DNA of 64,000 nt, taken from the NCBI GenBank assembly GCA_022605955.1, contig JAKCOZ010000084.1, positions 717,001 to 781,000 on the forward strand. Direction: 5' to 3'. The notes beneath the pieces are model-generated. The model did not search any database, was not told where the DNA came from, and saw nothing but the letters and a program-made list of their open reading frames with translations. This document shows, in pieces, positions 56,966 to 64,000 of the stretch (its first letter is position 1; every line of letters begins with the position of its first letter). The position numbers and the translations under genes were made by a program. This stretch comes from Rallus limicola. Lineage: Eukaryota > Chordata > Aves > Gruiformes > Rallidae.

Positions 56966-58595
56966 GTTATTCTTGATTTGTAGTCTAGATGTATTTGACT
57001 TCACCTATTCGTTTCAGCACGTAGGTGAGGTCTACATTACACGTCTCCTGTATCAAATTTCAAAATCTCATAATCATACAAATTTTTGTCATCACTTTCT
57101 CTACAAAACAAATAACTTGAGTCAATACTATTAGTATTTCTTCTTTTTCTCAACATCTCTTTAATACAATATACTGCAGTTTTAAATTCATAGGTAATCC
57201 GTATGCTCCATCCTTTCTAAATAGGTTTTTGTTTGAGCATTTTTTTATTTCTTTCAGTATGTTCCTTTTCACAATATAGAAATTAATGTCTTTTCACAAT
57301 TTAATCAGGCTTCTATCATGTGCTATTTTCTCTCATAAAGTTGTTCCATGTCAGAATGTAAGTCACTTCACTTTTTTTTATAGGAAACATATAAACATTT
57401 TCATAAAATATGTAATTATTTTTTGTGTGAACACTTCTCAGTTATAGATTTTTAAGGGCTTATAGTCCTAAGATGTCTTTAAGAGTTTATGCAGACTGTC
57501 CTAAATCTGTGTGAAAGGTGGAAAGAAGTGTACATTCAATGGAATATTACATCAAGAGGACAGTGAAATCTGGGTAGGCAGTATGCAGAGTGAGTCGCTA
57601 TTGCTATTTGAATCTTGTATTCTACATTGCTTCCTTTAGAAATTTCTTCCACCCTACTTTGGAGTGTATGTTCATATACATTCCTTCTCATATACAGTTC
57701 ATTTATATGTAAGGAATTCTGGTGAGCAAGTAGAAGACAGAAGAAATATGAATCCGGGAAACATTTACATATAGTTTTCATTTACATATTTTTATCTTTC
57801 CTGTCTTCTTTATTCTTTCTCTTACATACTTCAAAAAATATGTTTTATGCTATGCTGATTTCTAGATATTTCTATGGTTATTTCTAGATAGTAATTTACC
57901 TTGAAAACTTCTGGGCTACAAAAGAAGTGAACAGTTTTTCCATATACTTTTGCTGTTCTGGTTAGTGACAGGGTAAAAAACCCAGCTTTCTCTAAGAGCT
58001 TCTGTTATGCATGATGATGGAGGGGGAACACAACAAATACAATTACTGATAATTTCTCTGTCTCTGATTTTCTTCATGTGGCAATGCAGCTAAATCTTTT
58101 TTATACTGCCACATCAACAATACTGCAGTGTGGAAAATTCCTTTACTTTGTGGGTGAGGTTGATACAATTTTGACAGATGTGAATGCTTAGCATATCTTT
58201 AATTATCATCTCAAATTGTTTCAGATCTAAAAAAAAATGTGTAAAAACAATCCTTGAGAAATAGTAAAAATTTGGCTTGGCTGAAGTTTATTTAAACAGA
58301 GTTATATTGATTTTGGCTACTTCTGTTTTGTATATTTACTTGATCTGAACATGATTTTTGGTATTTAATATCAATAATTGTACTATATTATCGTTGGAAG
58401 GTATGTCTTCAATTAATATTTCCCATACTAGAGAACCGTGAGTTTTACTATAAATTACAAGATTATTATTATTATTAGCTTGATGCCAACTATGTATTTT
58501 TGCAAGTACTCATAGTCATTGTTCTTACTGCAAGGAGCATGATACTAAACTGTGAATTTAAATCCTGTTGTGAACATACAAGGGTTTAAAAATGG
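56966..58595. other. Unassigned AT-rich DNA
   Basis: I see no gene or named repeat. Confidence 0.55.
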
Positions 58596-58960
58596 TAATA
58601 TCATGGAATTACAGAGAATTTGAGCTGGTCTGTCAAAGGGGACCACTGAGACTGAGCGCAGTTTTCTTAATTTTCTTTATTCCCTTCAATTAGATACTTA
58701 TGCATGCAGATAGGATACCCCTGAGCCTTCTCCCTGATGATGTCAGGGACTGGGTAGTTTCTGGGTAGTCAGTGCCCTCAACCTCTCCTCATAGGAATGA
58801 TGCTTTAGTCCCTCATTATTCTTTGTGGCTTTTCACAGGCCTCACTCTAGTATATCCATGTCTCTTGCACTGAGCATAATTTCTTGTGCTCACTGTAGAC
58901 ATATGCCGTTCTCCTGATGTATCTGTAACAATCCCTATATTAGATAAAACAGTTCCTGGA
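58596..58960 (-). mobile_element. Old antisense CR1 3' end, diverged and probably deleted inside
   Basis: The plus strand starts ATCATGGAATTACAGAGAAT (reversed tail) and later shows CTCAACCTCTCCTCATAGGA, ATGATGCTTTAGTCCC and TTCTTTGTGGCTTTTCACAG, then CTTGCACTGAGCA. These match the reversed ORF2 C-terminus (LPYEERL... and TKMI...) at high divergence. The middle (58640-58740) matches less well, which suggests an internal deletion or foreign sequence. Confidence 0.65.
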
Positions 58961-61900
58961 ACTCTTAGAGCTTAATCCAAGTTCTCCCAGAATGGAGTTT
59001 AGTCTTCACTTGAGAACTTCCAGGGGTTTTATCACAAGATTAGTTAAATTAATCCATAAACCAACATAGACAAAATAGGAAATTTGAGACCTGAATATGA
59101 ATGATTAAGGAAACAGCTGTCAGGAGCCTGCCTCTTATAGATTGTAGCTTTACTGCAGCTATTCTTCATGCATATTAATATACTGTGATACCTTTTCCTG
59201 TCCTTTATGCTGAATAGGATTGGTTAACCTGATGTAGGGTATTAAGTAAGGAAAAGTTGAGTTTATAAATAAAAAGCAGGACTTTCCTTTAGACTTCCTC
59301 AAGATATTGTGAAAAACTTTAAAATAAAATGTTGCCTTTGTCAGAAGGTAATGCTGGAATGATGTTAAAAGAAGAGGCCCACTATGCAGAAAACTGCAAT
59401 CTACATATATATTTTTTTTTTAAACATGGAACAAAGCTACACATTCCCAGGATAAGATTTGATCCTATTAAAAATTCTTTCTTATTGATAGAGAACTGCA
59501 AGTAATATTTTACTTCCCTTTTTTGTGAGTCCCAGAAGACTGAAGATTTTGCGTTGTATCAGTACTAAGTAGGTGACAGTTTTATATATAGGAACTTAAA
59601 ATTTACATAAATAACAGAGATAAAGTATGGAGAATGAGATAGAAAATTAAAGAATGATGGCTCATCTGTGACATATTTTACCCGTAACACGGGTCAGGTA
59701 TTCCTGTACTGCTAGATCAAGGGTATCTCTTCCTGCATGTTTTGACCTTATTGTTACATCTGCTATATCCTGGTATCATCCTGGTACTTTCCAGAATTCC
59801 AGAAAATTTTAGATATGCTGCTTTTCCAAAGATCCTATAAATGACTGGAGATATTATTCACAAAAAAACATTCTGCAAAAGAAGAGATCTGGCATCCTTC
59901 TGACTACAAATGCCCACATCTGGAACAAATCTAATGTAAATCAAGAAATGAGAATCATTCTTGGCTTCTCACATATCTCTTTGTATGTCATAGCTCAGCT
60001 AAAATTTGACTGTGCCCATTGTCTTGCCTGCTTCTAAAAAGTGTCAGTGAAATTATTTGACGTGTTTGTGTGAATACTGAATATTTTCCAAAGAACTTGG
60101 GAAAGTTTAAGACTGTATTATAACTTCTATATGAATACAAGAGATAATATTCTTAAATATTGGTAAAACTAATAATTTAGGGGAATTTTAGTGCACATTT
60201 CTATTCACACACAGAGCACAGAATTGTAATATTTTTCTGGCCATCTGATTATCGGTAACTGGTCATGGATTCATTATTTTGTTTGACAAATATATATATA
60301 TAAAAACGTAAATAGCCCTAATATAGCTTTGCTTGTATTGCCATTATGCAAATTACATCTTTTTAAAGACATTTTGGCTAGAGTAGATTTAATATTAAAA
60401 GGATATAGCTGTCTTTTTTTTATTTTATTCCTATATCTCTTTATAATTGATTAATGTTCATTTGGATGAATAATTTATAGCTCATATAGTTCCTGGCTTA
60501 TTAATTGTTTAATTTCAGAGAAAGTAACTGAGTACTAAAGAGAAGCAAGTTGTCATTCAGAGGGACACATTAAATTTAAATACTCCATTAATGCATAGAG
60601 TAGAACTGGTCAAAGTACTTCATATGTGCTTCTTACATCTAGTACTGTACTTGTAAAGAAGAATAATGATAATGAAGATTAAAGGGTATTAGGGTTTTTT
60701 TAGATAGAAGAGGCATTTGATAGCATGAGATTTGGCAAATTTTATGATCCTGTGCTGGGTTTGTTTTTCTTTACATGTCCCTTTTTTGCATTGATGGTTT
60801 TCTCTGCAGTAAGCCAAGCAGAAAGAGAAGCAAATTGAATAAACAGTGCTCTCACTTAATAATAAACAAATTTAAATATGCAAATGATCAAATGATAAAA
60901 TTAACCTTAAATTGTAGATAAGTCTTTTGCCTTTGCAACTGAAATTAATCTCAAGATATGTTTAAATCAAAGGAACAGAATCTGAATTAACATCGATCTT
61001 TTGATGAGGATGTGCAGTAATTCTGCTTCACTTGAGAGCCTATGACGCTCACTAGTTGGGATTTAAATTTCTTTTTAGGTAGATCAAGAAGGGAAATTCT
61101 TTCCCCTTATGGAGAAGTAGCTAGTGCTGTTTAACGCTTTGGATTGACTAAGTGTTGTGGTCAATATTTGAAGACGAAAAATATTTGGTAGATGTTATTA
61201 TAATAATTACTATAAGTAACAACTTTTCAGTATTTTTATTACCAATTTACATATGACATGGATAACTTCACCTTGTACTTTTATCGTGTGATATTTATGG
61301 AAGTGTAATTAAAAAAGACAGGAAATTATTCCAGGAATTTTGTGTCAGCTTTCTGAAGTAGCTATTTTGCTGTTCTTTGAAAGAAATTATTTATTTTTAT
61401 TAATATTGGGAAAGAATTAAAAGTGAAATTTTCTTTAGTTGAATTTCTGTGTTTTGATCCTGACATTTAAAAACTGGGAAGTTATTATATATCATGGAAA
61501 ATAGGGAAAGATATATCAACTCCTTATGCCAAAGTGAAAAAAGTTGTTAATAAGATGCATATATCCTTTCCTTTTCTCTACATAACATTGATAGCAGACT
61601 TTCCACATTTGCAGACATACATGCCTTACATTCAAGAGCAGAAAGAAAAGAGATTGGGAAACACATATTCTTCACTGCTGTACAATATTGATAGAAAAAG
61701 TAGAATACATTGTATGTCTGCTATCTTTACATTTCTTCTATCCTTATGAACACTCCAGGAATCTCTTTTACAGCAAAGAAAATGGTTTGAGAAGGAAAAT
61801 ACTTTTGTGTTACTTATGGTTTCAAACAGCAGGAGGTCTCCATATGATATGACACCTGAAGGCCCTGCAAGTTCTGAGTCTATTACTAGACACCTGTCCA

Positions 61901-63639
61901 ACTTCTTTTCCAGGAAGCATCAGGTGTATACAATGGCTGGATTCTGCAATCATCTTTCATAGCTCTGGCTATGAAGAAGAGGCAACAATTCTCAATAAAC
62001 CCTTACAGAGCAAGGTTCCCATAGGTCCCAGTGGTGTCTCTTAAAGGAGAACTCCAGGGTGCAGGCTCATTACCATATCTTCCAATCTCACAGTCCTAAC
62101 TTTTTTTACCCTCAGACCTTTATTCTTTGTAGTGCCAACTAATTCTCCAATTATCAAGTGTTCTATAAAACAAGTAATTGCAGGAGGACACCTCTTGAAG
62201 ATACAACAGCCTGCAGTCCAAATGTTGCATTCTTTAACCCTTCAATTCACAATGAGAGCAGTCTGTATCTTTGGCAGTTACTTACAGCATATAATAGATC
62301 TTTCTCAAACTGAAGACTCTCAGTTGACTGAAACCTCAGCTATTGTGATTTCTGGGACTAATGAGGCTCTGCTGACTATAACACTACTTATGTTTTCTGA
62401 TGTGGGATGAATTCAAAGTCAAGGGATCTCTCAGTTTTTTTCAAGAAACTCAAAGCTCTGTGATGGAGTCTGTATCTAAAAAGTGCCTCACAAATTGGTA
62501 TGTCTAGCAGAGACTGCAGAAAAAGAGAAGTAACATAAAAAAGAATTGAATGTGTTTTTAAGGAAAATTTAAGGTTTTTTTAAAAAACATATAAAGTGAT
62601 ACTTTAACTAATGTTAAGCATTCTGAAGTGATGAAATACCAGAAACTTTGAATTCATGTATCATAGATGAGGATAAGGGATCTCAGGAATAGCAGAAGTA
62701 TATAAATGTGATTTAAGGCTCAGACTTTCTCTGTGTATTTTTATAGCTTTCAGGTGCCTTGCACTGTTAGGAAAAATAATACTGCTTCCTTCTCCAATAA
62801 TGTTCACTAACTGCTATATATATATGGCACAGTATTAGCACATATGATATTTTGGCATTTTCACAAAATTTTTCTCAACCACATGCTATGTATTTTGTCT
62901 CTCAGATGCCAAAATATTCATGTACAAATAAACAGAAGATTATCTCAGAGCAGTTGGTAAAGGGAGTTCCAGAAAAGTACTAGAAAATTATTTGATATAA
63001 ACGTTTGGGGGGATGATAAAATAACGTGTAAAGGATTAAGTATAAGAGAGTAGTCCAAGAAAAATGGAGCAATTCACTGAAACATGGCTATTCCCTTTAG
63101 CTGTCCCCTAAATCCTGTAAGTGGAAACAGACAAATACACAGAAGGGTTACTGGGAATGAAAAAAACTTGATTGAGAAGAAAGGACCAAAAGCATTGGAA
63201 AATGATTTGATAAAATTGAACTCTTTTGCTAAGCAAATTCAGGAATAGTTATCAATAGGAAGGCAGATTTTGTGTACCTGGAAAGATTTAAGTGCTACAC
63301 AATGCAGAAAATAGTCATGGTGGTATTTAATTTCTTCTAGTGGGATAACATGTGGAAACAGGAGTGGTTTAGAGAGGCAGAGTGTTTTGTTAAAGCGGTT
63401 ACAGGTAATTACCTGATAATAAAACTGGAACGCAAGAAAATGTAGTGTTTTACCAGTTAAAGTTACTGTAAAGAAGTAGTAAGGTACCTGGAAAACACAA
63501 TCTTGGCAAATAAAATTTCTAAGAATTCTGTTCTTATAGAAAAACCCAAAGATTATTATCACATTTAGTATGTTATGATGCTACTCAGGAGAAAAATTCA
63601 GCCAAAATTTAATTTGCTCCAAGTGAACCAAGACAAGGG
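58961..63639. other. Unassigned AT-rich DNA
   Basis: I see no gene or transposon that I can name in 4.7 kb. There are short TA runs at about 60288 and 62815. An ATGCAAAT word at 60878-60885 lies in AT-rich, homeobox-word-rich DNA, but I do not call an element. Confidence 0.5.
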
Positions 63640-64000
63640 GGCAGGCTAGTGTGAATGACACTGTTGTGGGTGTGTACTACAGGCCCCCTGATCAGGATAA
63701 GAGAGTTGATAATGCATTCTACAAGCAGCTAGATGTAGCCTCGAGATCCCAGGTGCTGCTTCTTATAGGGGACTTCAATTATCCAGATATTTGCTGGGCA
63801 AGCAACATGGCCAGTCGTATGCAGTCCAGACAATTTCTGCAATGTGTAAAAGACAATTTCCTACTACAGATGGTGTAGGAAACTACAAGGGGAGAGTGGG
63901 CAGTGGACCTTGTTTTAACCAAGGATGGGCTTGTTAGGGAAGTGAAGGTCGGGGGCAGCTTGGCACAAAGTGACCATGAAATGGTCGAGTTCAAGATCCT
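63640..64000 (+). mobile_element. Sense CR1, endonuclease part, runs out of the window
   Basis: Starts at about GGCAGGCTAGTGTGAATGAC and continues to the last base. Because the left end lies within the endonuclease domain, the copy is 5'-truncated, but it may extend far to the right with reverse transcriptase and 3' tail. It is the only copy of the window that could be long and sense-oriented. Confidence 0.9.
63651..64000 (+). pseudogene. CR1 ORF2 endonuclease domain, partial
   Basis: The frame gives NDTVVGVYYRPPDQDKRVDN, AFYKQLDVASRSQVLLLIGD and FNYPDICWASNMASRMQSRQ, then a TAG at about 63876, and continues in the same frame with ETTRGEWAVDLVLTKDGLVR, EVKVGGSLAQSDHEMVEFKI. GDFN (active-site Asp/Asn) and SDH (catalytic Asp-His near the domain end) are both present. 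In a live element the domain nicks the target DNA. One in-frame stop and the missing N-terminal part make this copy inactive. Confidence 0.92.

Noticed and set aside
1..64000. CRISPR arrays, operons, ribosome binding sites, bacterial promoters, rRNA or tRNA genes
   Set aside because: The sequence is vertebrate nuclear DNA; no regularly spaced repeats and no cloverleaf or rRNA words were seen by eye. A tRNAscan or Rfam search could still find small RNA genes that I cannot see.

Overview
The window looks like a stretch of bird nuclear genome in a gene desert or a very large intron. Three things point to a bird: about a dozen CR1 non-LTR retrotransposon pieces of several lineages, many ending in the avian ATTCTATGATTCT-type tail; two solo LTRs that begin TGTTGTGGTTTA, as in avian ERVL-like elements; and a nuclear copy of mitochondrial ND4 with bird-like sequence. 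The rest is AT-rich, without CpG-rich promoters, exon-like open frames, tRNA or rRNA genes. I found no functional host protein-coding gene. Nearly every open frame with recognisable content is a fragment of CR1 ORF1 or ORF2.

Layout. 1-4 kb: AT-rich DNA with a near-perfect 21-bp-arm hairpin (1942-1987) and a MIR-like ancient SINE (about 2498-2640). 4.0-5.4 kb: three CR1 pieces, two of which form a long inverted repeat. 5.9-6.3 kb: two small tandem duplications. 7.7-10.3 kb: a long antisense CR1 (endonuclease, linker, reverse transcriptase) split by a younger antisense CR1 and met head-to-head by a sense CR1. 13.0-13.4 kb: a GC-richer, LTR-like patch. 15.5, 20.4 and 42.0 kb: very old CR1 fossils. 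16.4-16.9 kb: antisense CR1. 17.75-17.92 kb: a G-quadruplex motif beside a TA/TG microsatellite. 21.4-22.0 kb: an antisense CR1 that keeps ORF1 (SGNH-esterase-like) joined to a 3' tail with ORF2 missing. 27.6-28.2 kb: sense CR1. 33.7-36.0 kb: old antisense CR1, then a 1.35-kb solo LTR with internal tandem repeats and a 5-bp target duplication. 37.1-38.0 kb: a sense CR1 split by a 293-bp ND4 NUMT. 41.5 kb: antisense CR1 tail. 47.6-49.4 kb: sense CR1, a 530-bp solo LTR and a CR1 tail. 55.1-57.0 kb: a CR1-in-CR1 nest. 58.6 kb: old CR1. 63.6 kb to the end: a CR1 endonuclease domain running out of the window.

Nothing here works together as a pathway. The interest lies in the order of events recorded by nested insertions, in the mitochondrial insertion, and in a few repeat-free, motif-rich stretches (44.3, 47.2 and 52.1-52.8 kb) that could be conserved regulatory DNA. 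No clearly new biological system was seen.
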